From positions 1 to 39,942 of the forward strand of contig DAHUZS010000027.1 in the NCBI GenBank assembly GCA_027315045.1: DNA of 39,942 bases, read 5' to 3'. The DNA comes from Acidimicrobiaceae bacterium. GTDB lineage: Bacteria > Actinomycetota > Acidimicrobiia > Acidimicrobiales > RAAP-2. Position numbers and translations under genes: made by a program. Under the pieces are notes generated by a model, which worked only from the letters and a program-made list of their open reading frames with translations, did no database searches and had not been told where the DNA came from. Positions 7,458 to 19,510 of this stretch are shown here, one piece after another. Each line of letters opens with the position of its first letter. The stretch's first letter is position 1.

Positions 7458-8193
7458 CGGCTGTGAGCACCTCGACCAGCGCCAGGACCACCGCGCCGCG
7501 CACCTCGCCGTCACCGGCACTCCCCGCCGGGGCTTGCTGAAGGTGCCGGTAGAGCTCGGCCGGGGTCTTTCGTCCGCAGTAGGCGTTGGCCACCATCCAG
7601 GCGCCCAGGCGCTTCTCCGACAGCCACGTCGCCCGGGCGGCCGAGGGGAAGCGCTCCAAGAAGCGCAGGCTGATCGGGCTGTCGATCTCTCTGAACAGGC
7701 CCACCGCGCCGGGGAAGACCACCTGGAGGTGGGCCCGGAGCTGGTTGGCCAACGCCACCCGGGTCTCGACGAGGTCCTTTCTCGCCCGAACGTGCTCCCT
7801 CAACGTCACGGTGGCGGGCGAGTCCAAGGACAGGTCCCGCCAGCGGTGCCCGTCGGTGCGCAGGCAGTCAGCCAGCATGTAGGCGTCAGAGCGGTCCGAC
7901 TTGTTGCCGGCCACCCCATAGCGCTCCCGCAGGGCCTTGGCCGAGCGGCTGGGGACCACGACGACCGAGAGCCCCGCGCCGAGCAACGCCTCGACGACCG
8001 GCCCGTCGGGTCGTTCAATGGCCACCCGGGCCACTCGGTGCTTGACCAAGCGTCGGCAGAGCTCGTCCAGCCCCGGGCTGCTGTGCTCCACGGCGAACTC
8101 GTCGGCCAGGCCTCCAGCCTGGTCAACGATCGCCACGGCATGGGCGTCGAGCGCCCAGTCCACCCCGCCGAAGCGGGGCGTGTCATCGTTCAT
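7458..8193 (-). pseudogene. IS110-family transposase, C-terminally truncated
   Basis: The ATG at 8193 has GAGGAGG upstream. The first 245 codons match the IS110 N-terminal DEDD (RuvC-like) domain: Asp12 in GVDWALD, Glu60 in VAIERPDG, and Asp100 and Asp103 in KSDRSDAYMLAD. Similarity fades after VVLALVEVL near 7458. The frame continues to 7267 as Arg/Gly-rich sequence with no resemblance to the second (Transposase_20) domain that carries the catalytic serine. Intact relatives are roughly 350-450 residues. The element therefore looks dead through deletion or rearrangement of its 3' half. It lies between sqr and rplY and breaks the usual prs-rplY neighbourhood. Confidence 0.85.
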
Positions 8194-8744
8194 TCCAGCC
8201 TCCTCGCTGTTTGCCCAGTGGGGAAGCACCCGGTGGTCCATGGACGTGTCTGCCGGTCGCTCACTGATCGGCGCTCTGGGGCGCTCAGCCCTATTGCCAG
8301 TCGGCACGTCCTGGGCCGCCGGCCCTCGCATGTCTCACAGTGGCGGTCGAGCCGCAAGCCGGACAGGCGATGGACCAACGGTCACCAGGGGTGCATCAGC
8401 AGCCTGACGGTTGCCGACACGGCAATGGTGGACCAGTGAGCCGGGATGCCATGGGGCGCGACGCGAAGCGGCCGAGGGCCCGGGGCACGATCGCGCACCC
8501 CTGGCGGCGCGCTCGGACCGACCACGCACGGCTCCTCGCTTCTCCTCCCGGGCGCTGCGCTCGGTCGGAGTCGGCGTTGGGGCGGCCGGACGACGGTCCC
8601 GCCTTCGCCTGGGGCAGCGACGAGTAGCCTGGATGCCGATTCCCCGGGGTCGCCCGACCCGCCGGCGAGCGCCCCGGTCGAAGGCCGATACCCGATGGGC
8701 CGATCCGTTCGAGTTCGGCCGACGGCGTCCGAGGAGAAGAAGCC
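8194..8744 (-). other. IS110 upstream non-coding region (possible bridge-RNA remnant) and rplY leader
   Basis: No gene is recognised in these 551 nt. The part next to the transposase start (about 8194-8440) would hold the structured non-coding end that, in IS110 elements, encodes the bridge RNA on the transposase strand upstream of the gene. Short complementary segments such as GGGCGCTCAGCCCT are present, but a full fold was not computed and the outer element boundary was not found. The last 100 nt precede rplY and include its ribosome-binding site GAGGAG. Confidence 0.35.
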
Positions 8745-9425
8745 ATGCCCGACATCGTGTTGGAGGCCCAGGTGGGGAGACCCACCGGCACCCGTGCCGC
8801 CCGCCGGCTGCGCCGCGCCGGCATGGTGCCCGGCACCGTCTACGGGCACGGGACCGAGCCGGTGTCGGTGGCCGTCGTGGCGAGAGAGCTGCGCAACGCT
8901 CTGAGTGGAGAGGCCGGCACCAACGCGTTGCTGTCGCTGCACGCCGGAGACCAGACCTATCTGAGCTTGGCCCGCGAGCTGCAACGCCACCCAGTGCGGG
9001 GGACCGTGACCCACGTCGACTTCGTCATCGTGCGCCGCGACGAGGTCATCACCGCCGAAGTCCCGATCAACCTGGTCGGCGAGGCGATCGAGGTGGCCCA
9101 CGGCGACGGGATGGTCGAGCAGCAGCTGTTCGCCCTCGCGGTGCGGGCCCTCCCTACCGACATCCCCAACGCCATCGAGCTCGACGTCTCGGGGCTCACG
9201 ATCGGCAGCTCGCTGCGGGTTGCCGACCTGAGCTTGCCCGAGGGGGTCGCGGCGGAGACGGACCCCGAGGTCACCGTCGTCGTCGGCCAGCCCCCCCGGG
9301 TCGAGGCGGTGGCGGCGGCCGGGCCAGAGGGGACGGGCGAAGGGGCGTCGGAAGAGACCGCTGTCGAGTCGGCCGTCGCCGAGCAGAGCAGGGCTCAGGC
9401 CGGAACCCCGGGCGACGAGGCGTAA
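8745..9425 (+). CDS. rplY: 50S ribosomal protein L25, CTC form
   Basis: A 5S rRNA-binding ribosomal protein of the long CTC/TL5 type. The N-terminal L25 domain (1-90) has GTRAARRLRRAGMVPGTVYG and the ending VRGTVTHVDFVIV. The C-terminal TL5 beta domain (about 95-185) has AEVPINLVGEA and ELDVSGLTIGSSLRV. An Ala/Glu-rich tail of about 35 residues follows, as is common in actinobacteria. The ATG at 8745 is preceded by GAGGAGAAG. The TAA at 9423-9425 is in the same frame as pth, which begins immediately afterwards. It opens the rplY-pth-mfd housekeeping operon. Confidence 0.95.
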   Translation: MPDIVLEAQVGRPTGTRAARRLRRAGMVPGTVYGHGTEPVSVAVVARELRNALSGEAGTNALLSLHAGDQTYLSLARELQRHPVRGTVTHVDFVIVRRDEVITAEVPINLVGEAIEVAHGDGMVEQQLFALAVRALPTDIPNAIELDVSGLTIGSSLRVADLSLPEGVAAETDPEVTVVVGQPPRVEAVAAAGPEGTGEGASEETAVESAVAEQSRAQAGTPGDEA

Positions 9426-9428
9426 CCG

Positions 9429-10070
9429 CTGGCGCGGCTGTTCGGACGCCGATCGGCCGAGAGCCCCCGCCGTCGGGGCACGCCGTCTGACCTGCTGGTC
9501 GTTGGGCTCGGGAACCCGGGTCCGGAGTTCGTCGGCACCCGGCACAACGTGGGGGCCGATGTCGTCAGCGAGCTGGCCCACCGTCATGGTGCCGGCGCGC
9601 TCAAGCCGATGCGGGGCCAGCGGGCCAGGGTCGAGGAAATCTGGATCGGCGGGCGCCGGGTCGCGCTGGCCGTTCCCACCACCTACATGAACGAATCGGG
9701 CAACGCGCTGGGACCACTCGTCCGGCGCTTCGGGATCGAGGACCCCGCAGCGGTCGTCATCGTGCACGACGAGCTCGATCTCCCGCCCGGCGGTCTCCAG
9801 GTGAAGTCGGGAGGTGGTCTGGCCGGGCACAATGGCCTGCGATCGATCGAGGCGCACCTCCACACCAACGCGTTCCTCCGCGTCCGGGTCGGCATCGGCA
9901 AGCCGCGGGGCGGCCCCGGGGCCGACCACGTGCTCAACCGGCCGTCCCGCTCGGACCGATCGCTCCTCGACGCGGCCATCGCCAGGGCCGCCGATGCGGT
10001 AGAGGTGATCGTCACCGAAGGTCTCCCGGCCGCGATGAACCGCTTCAACGCCAAGGTGTCGGAGGACTGA
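9429..10070 (+). CDS. pth: Peptidyl-tRNA hydrolase with no ATG/GTG/TTG start
   Basis: The enzyme frees tRNA from stalled peptidyl-tRNA. Family signatures are clear: VGLGNPGPEFVGTRHNVG with the catalytic His, TTYMNESG, VHDELDLPPG with the catalytic Asp, and SGGGLAGHNGLRSI. The frame is open back to the rplY stop TAA at 9423, yet between that stop and VGLGNPG there is no ATG, GTG or TTG. The first such codon is the GTG at 9549, inside HNVG, which would delete the essential fold. Candidate starts are CTG at 9429, 9438, 9492 or 9495. 9429 is used here because it lies just after rplY with GACGAGG upstream; 9492 would give the usual short N-terminus. Translation is probably coupled to rplY. The stop at 10068-10070 is followed one base later by mfd. 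Confidence 0.85.
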   Translation: MARLFGRRSAESPRRRGTPSDLLVVGLGNPGPEFVGTRHNVGADVVSELAHRHGAGALKPMRGQRARVEEIWIGGRRVALAVPTTYMNESGNALGPLVRRFGIEDPAAVVIVHDELDLPPGGLQVKSGGGLAGHNGLRSIEAHLHTNAFLRVRVGIGKPRGGPGADHVLNRPSRSDRSLLDAAIARAADAVEVIVTEGLPAAMNRFNAKVSED

Positions 10071-10071
10071 G

Positions 10072-13000
10072 GTGACCGGGACCGTCGAGACCCCCGCCGG
10101 ACCCCTGGCCGCGTTGGCTCCGCTCGTCCGGTCCAACCCCGCAGTCCCCTCGGTCCTCGGGCGTCGGGACGCCACGCTGGCCGTGTCGGCCGCGGCCCGG
10201 CCCTTTGCTCTGGCCGGCCTGGCGCGCCTGTCCGAGCTGCGACCGACCTTGGTGGTGACTCCCACCCTGGCCGATGCCGAGCGGTTGGCCGACGACCTCG
10301 GATGCTTCATCGACGCTCCCGGTGCGGTGGTCCTCTTCCCTCCCTGGGAGACGCTCCCGCTCGAGCGGGTGAGCCCCGAGGTCCACACCATGGGGTCCCG
10401 GCTGCGCGTCCTGTGGCGACTCTTCGGCAATGAGCCGATTCCCGCCGACGGCGATCTGGCCGTGGTGGTGGCGCCGGTGCGAGCGGTGCTGCAGCGGCTG
10501 GGCCCCTGGTTGGAGGCGGCCCGGCCGGTCGTGGTCCGTCGGGGCCAGCGGCTCGACCAGGTAGAGCTGGTGGCCGGGCTAGTGGCCGCCGGGTACCGCC
10601 GCGAGCAGCAGGTGGAGCACCGTGGCGAGGTGGCGGTACGCGGCGGCATCGTCGACGTGTTCCCCTCGACGGACGACGGGCCGGTCCGGATCGACCTGTT
10701 CGGTGACGAGGTGGACCGGTTGAGCGCCTTCGATGCCGGCGACCAGCGGTCGACCGCCGCCCTGGAGCGGGTGGTCATCTTCGGCTGCAGGGAGTTGGTC
10801 CTGACCGAGGAGCTCCGGACCCGGGCCCGGGCCCTCGCCGACGCCAGCACGTTCAGCCGTGGACAGTGGGAGCGGCTGGCCGACGGCGAGGTCTTCGACG
10901 GGATGGAGGCGTGGCTTCCCTGGTTGGCGACCGGTGAGCTCCTCCTGACCGACCTGCTCGGTCCCGGGGCCCAGGTGGTCTTGACCGAGCCTCGCCGGGT
11001 GCGCGACCGGGCCCTGGAGGTCTACGACGAGGAGGGGGCCCTGACCGAGACCCTCTCGTCGACCTGGGGAGTGAGCCCCGAGGGGGCACCGTTACCGCGC
11101 CTGCACCTGAGCTTCGAACGGCTCCTTTCCGAGACTGAGGCCCCGGTGCTCTCCCTCCCTTTGGTGGCCGAGTCCCTCGACGCCCCGGCGCTGGTCGCCC
11201 GCGGCGTGGGGACGGTGGCCGGCGACGCGTCACGCCTCGCCGAACAGCTCGTCTCGCTCTCGGGTCGCGGCTACTCGGTGGCGGTGTGCGCCTCGAGCGC
11301 CGTGGCCGCTGGCAGGCTCTCCGACCTCCTGGCCCAGGAGGGGGTGCGGGCCCCGGTGGTCGGTTCGGCCGACGGGCGTCGCGGGATCGTCGTCGTGGTG
11401 GCTCCGCTCTCGGCCGGCTTCGTGCTGGAGGAGCCCAAGGTTGCCGTGGTGGCCGAGTCGGACGTCACCGGACGGCGCGGACCACACCGTCGCCCCCGGC
11501 CCCGCTCCCGACCGACCGAGGGGTTCTTCGACGACCTGGCACCGGGAAGCTACGTGGTGCACCGCCAGCACGGCGTGGCCCGATACGCGGGGGTCACCAC
11601 CAGGACCGTCGCTGGCACCACCCGCGACTACCTGGTCCTCGAGTTCAGGGGCAGCGACCGGCTCTACCTCCCGGTCGACCAGATCGACGCGGTCACGCCC
11701 TACAGCGGGGGTGAGACCCCCGCCCTCTCCAAGATGGGCGGGGCCGACTGGCAAAGGACGCGGGCCCGGGCCCGGGCGGCCGCCGGCGAGATCGCGGCCG
11801 AGCTGGTCGCGCTGTACCGCAAGCGAGCGAGCATCGCCGGCCACGCCTTCGCCCCCGACACCCCCTGGCAACGAGAGCTCGAGGCCGGGTTCCCCTACAC
11901 CGAAACGACCGACCAGCTCCGGGCCATCGTCGAGGTGAAGGAGGACATGGAGTCGGAGCGGCCGATGGACCGCCTGGTCTGCGGTGACGTCGGGTTCGGC
12001 AAGACCGAGGTGGCGATCCGGGCCGTGTTCAAGGCGGTGCAGGACGGGACGCAGGCCGCGGTCTTGGTCCCGACCACGCTTCTCGCCAGCCAGCACTTCG
12101 CGACCTTCTCCGAACGCTTCGGGGGCTTCCCCATACGGGTCGAGCTCCTCTCACGGTTCCTCTCCCCGGCCCAGGGGTCCAAGGTGGTCGCGGGCCTGGC
12201 CGACGGTTCGGTCGACGTGGTGGTGGCGACCCACCGGTTGCTCGCCGAGGGGATCACGTTCAAGCGCCTCGGGCTCCTGGTGATCGACGAGGAGCAGCGC
12301 TTCGGCGTGACCCACAAGGAGGCGGTGAAGGCGATGAGCACCGGGGTGGACGTCCTCACCCTCACCGCCAACCCGATCCCGCGCACCTTGGAGATGGCCC
12401 TCACCGGCATCCGCGACCTGTCGATGGTCAACACCCCGCCGGCCGACCGCCAGCCGATCCTCACCTACGTCGGCGAGGAAGACGAGTCGGCGGTCTCCGA
12501 GGCCATCCGCCGGGAGCTCCTCCGAGAGGGGCAGGTCTTCTACCTCCACAATCGGGTCGCCGACATCGAGGCGGTCGCCCGCCGGGTCTCGGACCTGGTG
12601 CCCGAGGCCCGGGTCGCAGTCGCCCACGGCCAGATGGACGAGGGGAGCCTCGAACAGGTGGTACTCGACTTCTGGGACCAGAAGTACGACGTGCTGGTGT
12701 GCACGACGATCATCGAGTCGGGCATCGACATGCCGACGGTCAACACCCTCGTGGTCGACCGGGCCGACCTGCTCGGTCTGGGCCAGCTGCACCAGATCCG
12801 GGGCCGGGTGGGCCGGGCCGGCCAGCGGGCCTACGCCTACCTGTTCCATCCGGCCGAACGGGTGCTCACCGAGGCCGCCTACGAGCGGTTGCGGACCATC
12901 GGGGAGCACACCGAGCTCGGGTCGGGGTTCAAGATCGCCATGCGGGACCTCCAGATCCGCGGCGCCGGGAACCTGCTCGGTCGGGACCAGTCCGGGCACA

Positions 13001-13569
13001 TCGCGGCGGTGGGCTACGACCTCTATGTCCAGATGGTGGCGGAGGCGGTGGCCGAGGCCAAGGGGGAGCGGGAGCCCGAGCCGGCCACGGTGGCGATCGA
13101 CGTGCCGGGCGACGCGCACCTGCCCGCCGACTACGTCGCGGCCGAGGACGCCCGCCTTGAGGGGTACCGCCGGATCGCCGCCGCCAGGCACCGCGTCGAG
13201 GTCGACGACGTGGCCGACGAGTGGCTCGACCGCTACGGACCGCTCCCCCCCGCTGCCGAAGGGCTCCTCGAGCTGGCGCGCCTTCGGGCGAGCTGCCTGC
13301 GGATCGGGGTGAGCGCCGTCGCGGTGCTCTCGGGCCGGGGCAGCGCCCGGGGCGCGCTGGCCCGGATCTCGGGGCTTCGGCTGCCGGCCAGCGCCCAGGC
13401 CCGGCTCCACCGCCTAGCCAAGGACGCCACCTACCGGGACCAGCTCGACCAGCTCCTCGTCCCGGTGCCGGCGCCGGCACATGGCGCGCGGCAGCTCCGC
13501 GAGCTCCTCGACGCGCTTGTCCCGGAGCCGATGGAGGCGGCGGGGGCCGATAACATGCCCGGCGCGTGA
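10072..13569 (+). CDS. mfd: Transcription-repair coupling factor Mfd
   Basis: A DNA translocase that removes RNA polymerase stalled at lesions and recruits UvrA. It is 1165 residues long, the normal size. It starts with GTG one base after the pth stop. Parts in order: UvrB-like N-terminal modules (about 1-350, including FPPWETLPLERVSPE); CarD-like RNA-polymerase-interacting domain (about 483-560, GSYVVHRQHGVARYAGV); helicase motif I GDVGFGKTEVAIRA (near 640); motif II DEEQRFGV (near 738); motif III TLTANPIPRTLEMAL; motif VI QIRGRVGRAGQRAYAY; and the C-terminal TRCF domain (about 1010-1110). Codon 341 is a rare TTA leucine codon. The end overlaps the next GTG by 4 nt. Confidence 0.97.
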   Translation: MTGTVETPAGPLAALAPLVRSNPAVPSVLGRRDATLAVSAAARPFALAGLARLSELRPTLVVTPTLADAERLADDLGCFIDAPGAVVLFPPWETLPLERVSPEVHTMGSRLRVLWRLFGNEPIPADGDLAVVVAPVRAVLQRLGPWLEAARPVVVRRGQRLDQVELVAGLVAAGYRREQQVEHRGEVAVRGGIVDVFPSTDDGPVRIDLFGDEVDRLSAFDAGDQRSTAALERVVIFGCRELVLTEELRTRARALADASTFSRGQWERLADGEVFDGMEAWLPWLATGELLLTDLLGPGAQVVLTEPRRVRDRALEVYDEEGALTETLSSTWGVSPEGAPLPRLHLSFERLLSETEAPVLSLPLVAESLDAPALVARGVGTVAGDASRLAEQLVSLSGRGYSVAVCASSAVAAGRLSDLLAQEGVRAPVVGSADGRRGIVVVVAPLSAGFVLEEPKVAVVAESDVTGRRGPHRRPRPRSRPTEGFFDDLAPGSYVVHRQHGVARYAGVTTRTVAGTTRDYLVLEFRGSDRLYLPVDQIDAVTPYSGGETPALSKMGGADWQRTRARARAAAGEIAAELVALYRKRASIAGHAFAPDTPWQRELEAGFPYTETTDQLRAIVEVKEDMESERPMDRLVCGDVGFGKTEVAIRAVFKAVQDGTQAAVLVPTTLLASQHFATFSERFGGFPIRVELLSRFLSPAQGSKVVAGLADGSVDVVVATHRLLAEGITFKRLGLLVIDEEQRFGVTHKEAVKAMSTGVDVLTLTANPIPRTLEMALTGIRDLSMVNTPPADRQPILTYVGEEDESAVSEAIRRELLREGQVFYLHNRVADIEAVARRVSDLVPEARVAVAHGQMDEGSLEQVVLDFWDQKYDVLVCTTIIESGIDMPTVNTLVVDRADLLGLGQLHQIRGRVGRAGQRAYAYLFHPAERVLTEAAYERLRTIGEHTELGSGFKIAMRDLQIRGAGNLLGRDQSGHIAAVGYDLYVQMVAEAVAEAKGEREPEPATVAIDVPGDAHLPADYVAAEDARLEGYRRIAAARHRVEVDDVADEWLDRYGPLPPAAEGLLELARLRASCLRIGVSAVAVLSGRGSARGALARISGLRLPASAQARLHRLAKDATYRDQLDQLLVPVPAPAHGARQLRELLDALVPEPMEAAGADNMPGA

Positions 13570-14659
13570 GGCGGCACCCTCTACTCCTCGGCGCCATCGC
13601 CGCCATCGCCGCCACCGGCGCCGTGGTGACCGCCGGCGCCTTTTCCGTGCCGAGCCCGGCCGCCGTCGTCGACGGCACCTCGATCAGCCGCAACACCCTC
13701 AACGCCGAGCTCGAAGCCATCGCCTCGAACAGCGTGTTCAGCTGCTACCTGCAGGCATCGGTCGCGGTGCGCTCGGGCAACAGCGCCAGCCTCCCGTCGA
13801 TCTCGGGCAGCTCCTCAGGGAGTTTCGACACCGCCTTCGTCGACTTCTGGCTCAGCCAACGGGTCGACGACCTGCTCGTGGAGCGGTTGGCCGCTGGCCA
13901 GCACCTGGCCATCGATGCCCGCGCCCTGGCCGCCGGGCGAGCCGACCTCATGAGCTCGATGGATTCGGTCCTAGGTGCCGCCGCCGTCAGCGCCGGCCAG
14001 AGCGCCGTCTGCGCTGCCAGCGGTGCCGCCGTGCTCACGACGCTGCCGAGCTCGATGGTCGACGAGCTGGTCCGGGCCCAGGCGGCCGGGGACCTGGTCC
14101 TCGCGCACGCCGCCGGCTACGGCCTGAGCCAAAACCAGCTGTCCCGGTACTTCGCCCTGCACTCGGACCAGTTCCAGACCATCTGTCTGAGCGCCATCCA
14201 GGTCGCCACCCCGGCGAGCGCCGCTGCCCTTCGGGCGTCCATCGAGGCCGGGGGGTCGTTCGCGGCACTGGCCAAGGCCAACTCGACCGACCAGGCGAGC
14301 GCCGCCAACGGGGGTGCCCTGGGCTGCTTCACCGCGAACCAAGGCGCCTACCAGACCGTCGCCACCGACGTGAAGGGCCTCGCCGTCGGGCAGGTCAGCC
14401 AGCCCATCGCGAACAACGGCTCCTATCTCCTGCTCATGGTCACGCGTGATTTCCCGGCCTCCTTCGACGCCGTCGTGCCCGCCGTCCGCCACCAGGTGCT
14501 GGTGGCCGGTTCCACCAAAGCCAGCGCCGAGCTCCACTCGTTTACCAAGACCGCCTCGATCTCGATCGACCCGCGCTACGGCCAGTGGTCGGCAGGGGTT
14601 GGGGTGGGCATCGCCCCGCCGACCTCCCCGCGTTCGTCCGACCTCTTGAACCCGAACCT

Positions 14660-14663
<4 letters not shown>
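13566..14663 (+). CDS. Secreted SurA/PrsA-like parvulin peptidyl-prolyl isomerase
   Basis: Probably an extracytoplasmic folding factor. It has a short Arg/His n-region (MRRHPLLL), a hydrophobic Ala-rich signal segment (about 8-27) and a SurA_N-like helical region starting AAVVDGTSISRNTLNAEL. A rotamase core follows at about 205-300, with AALRASIEAGGSFAALAK, STDQASAANGGALGCF and KGLAVGQVSQPIA. The NGG-x-LG-x-F motif is the parvulin hallmark. No lipobox Cys is evident, so the protein is either released or anchored by the uncleaved signal helix. The GTG start overlaps the mfd stop by 4 nt, and the stop overlaps the mazG GTG by 4 nt, so it belongs to the operon. A SurA-like gene between mfd and mazG is a recurring actinobacterial arrangement. 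Confidence 0.85.
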
Positions 14664-17991
<3,328 letters not shown>

Positions 17992-17995
<4 letters not shown>

Positions 17996-18552
17996 GCCCG
18001 GGCCCCGCCGAGGCCGATGCGACGGAGGGCGACCGGGCCGACGTGGGGGTGCTGCTCGGCCGTGAACCCAAGGGCGCCTTCGTTGTTGTCCGGCGAGGTC
18101 CCGGTGGCTCGCCGGTCGTGATCGAGAACGCTCCACTCCTCGACGACGGCACCCCGATGCCGACCCGCTACTGGCTCGTCGACCCGACCCTGCGGGAGGC
18201 GGTGAGCCGGCTGGAGGCCGCCGGCGGGGTCCGTCGGGCCGAGGCCGAGGTGGACCCCGCCGCCCTCGCTGCCACCCACCTGCGCTACGCCGCGGTCCGC
18301 GACGTCGCCCTTTCCCCTGACCACGCCGGTCCTCGGCCGACCGGCGGGGTTGGTGGGACCCGGGTGGGCGTGAAGTGTCTCCATGCCCACCTCGCCTACC
18401 TCCTGGCCGGGGGGGATGATCCGGTCGGCGCCTGGGCAGCCGAGCGCCTGGCCGAGACGCTGGCCGAGCTCGGTCTCTCGGATCCGGTTGCCTCGGATCC
18501 GGTTGCCTCCGATCCGGTGATAGGAGAGGAGTGTGGAGCCGAGCGCCGCTGA
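17992..18552 (+). CDS. DUF501 family protein
   Basis: A conserved actinobacterial protein of unknown function. The TTG at 17992 overlaps the previous stop (TTGA) and gives 186 residues. The family pattern is clear: DVGVLLGREPKGAFVVVRR, then VIENAPLLDDGTPMPTRYWL, REAVSRLEAAGG and the C-terminal TRVGVKCLHAHLAYLLAGGDDPVG. Cys-His in VKCLHAHLAY is the most conserved part of the family. The C-terminus carries an in-frame 15-bp tandem repeat encoding DPVAS units, and the gene runs 20 nt into ppx, which starts in another frame. It is nearly always next to ftsB-like and ppx genes, so a link to cell-envelope or phosphate metabolism has been suspected, but nothing in the sequence settles it. Confidence 0.9.
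18478..18519 (+). repeat. 15-bp tandem repeat, 2.8 copies
   Basis: The unit TCGGATCCGGTTGCC occurs at 18478-18492 and 18493-18507, with a partial, slightly changed copy at 18508-18519. It is in frame and adds SDPVA units to the end of the DUF501 protein, immediately before the ppx ribosome-binding site. Replication slippage is the likely origin. Confidence 0.9.
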
Positions 18553-19453
18553 GGCCGTCGCCGCCGTGGACTGCGGGACCAATTCCACCAGGCTCCTCAT
18601 CGTCTCGGCTGGGCCGGCGGTCCGCCGCATGCGCATCACCCGCCTGGGCCAGGGGGTCGACGCCACCGGCAAGCTCGACACCGAGGCGGTCGAGCGCACC
18701 CTGGACGCGTTGGGCGAGTATCGCCGGCTCATGGACGCCAACGACGTCACCCGCTCCCGTCTGGTTGCCACCTCCGCGGTGCGCGACGCAGAGAACGGGG
18801 GGGAGTTCCTGGCCGCGGCGTCTCGGATCGTCGGCACCCCCGCCGAGCTCCTCGACGGCGAGGCCGAGGGGTCCCTGGCCTTCGCCGGCGCCACGGCAGC
18901 GCTGGAGCTCGACCCGGCCGGGGTTGCCGTCATCGACATCGGCGGCGGGTCGACCGAACTCGTCGTCGGCGACGGCCAGGTCCGCGCTGTCTCCCTCGAT
19001 CTCGGCTGCGTGCGGGTGACCGAGCGCTTCTTCGCCCACGACCCGCCCACCGAGGACGAGGTCCGGGCGGCCGCCCGGTTCATCCGCGCCGAGCTGGACG
19101 GAGCGGCCGGGCGACTCCCGGAACTGACCCGGGGGGGTCGAACGCTGGTCGGTCTGGCTGGGACCGTAACCACGCTTGGCGCACTGACCCAGAATCTCTC
19201 CCACTACGACCGGGACCGGATCCACCACTTCGTCCTGTCCTTCGCCGAGGTGTCGGCATGGTACGAACGGCTGGCGATCGAGCCGGCGGACCAACGGGCC
19301 AAGCGTCCGGGGATGGCCCCCGGGCGCGAGGACGTGATCGTGGGTGGGGTGCTGGTACTGCGCGAGACCATGGACCGCTTCTCCTTCGATCGCTGCATCG
19401 TGTCCGAAGCCGATCTCCTCGACGGGATCGCCGCCAGTCTTCGTCCCGCGTAA
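18533..19453 (+). CDS. ppx: Ppx/GppA phosphatase family protein
   Basis: An exopolyphosphatase/pppGpp phosphohydrolase-type protein of the ASKHA fold, 306 residues: the short, two-domain actinobacterial form without the C-terminal HD-like domain. The phosphate-1 loop AAVDCGTNSTRLLIV is at residues 9-23. Also present are SAVRDAENGGEFL, VIDIGGGSTELVVGDG and SLDLGCVRVTERFF, followed by GLAGTVTTLGAL. The GTG at 18533 has AGGAG closely upstream and overlaps DUF501 by 20 nt. Enzymes of this type degrade inorganic polyphosphate and may tune stringent-response nucleotides. Which activity dominates cannot be read from the sequence. Confidence 0.92.
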   Translation: MEPSAAEAVAAVDCGTNSTRLLIVSAGPAVRRMRITRLGQGVDATGKLDTEAVERTLDALGEYRRLMDANDVTRSRLVATSAVRDAENGGEFLAAASRIVGTPAELLDGEAEGSLAFAGATAALELDPAGVAVIDIGGGSTELVVGDGQVRAVSLDLGCVRVTERFFAHDPPTEDEVRAAARFIRAELDGAAGRLPELTRGGRTLVGLAGTVTTLGALTQNLSHYDRDRIHHFVLSFAEVSAWYERLAIEPADQRAKRPGMAPGREDVIVGGVLVLRETMDRFSFDRCIVSEADLLDGIAASLRPA

Positions 19454-19510
19454 TCCCAGCCAGTCGGCCGCTGCTGGCACGGTGGTGGGCGGACCTGCCA
19501 CGATGCGCCG

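Noticed and set aside
7233-7520. Alternative frame as the missing C-terminal half of the IS110 transposase
   Set aside because: The translation shows none of the conserved residues of the Transposase_20 domain. The 3' half appears deleted rather than frameshifted.
8382-10850. An 822-codon open frame on the minus strand across rplY, pth and mfd
   Set aside because: It is antisense to three unmistakable genes, has low-complexity Arg/Pro/Gly-rich composition and no recognisable domain. Long antisense frames are expected at this GC content.
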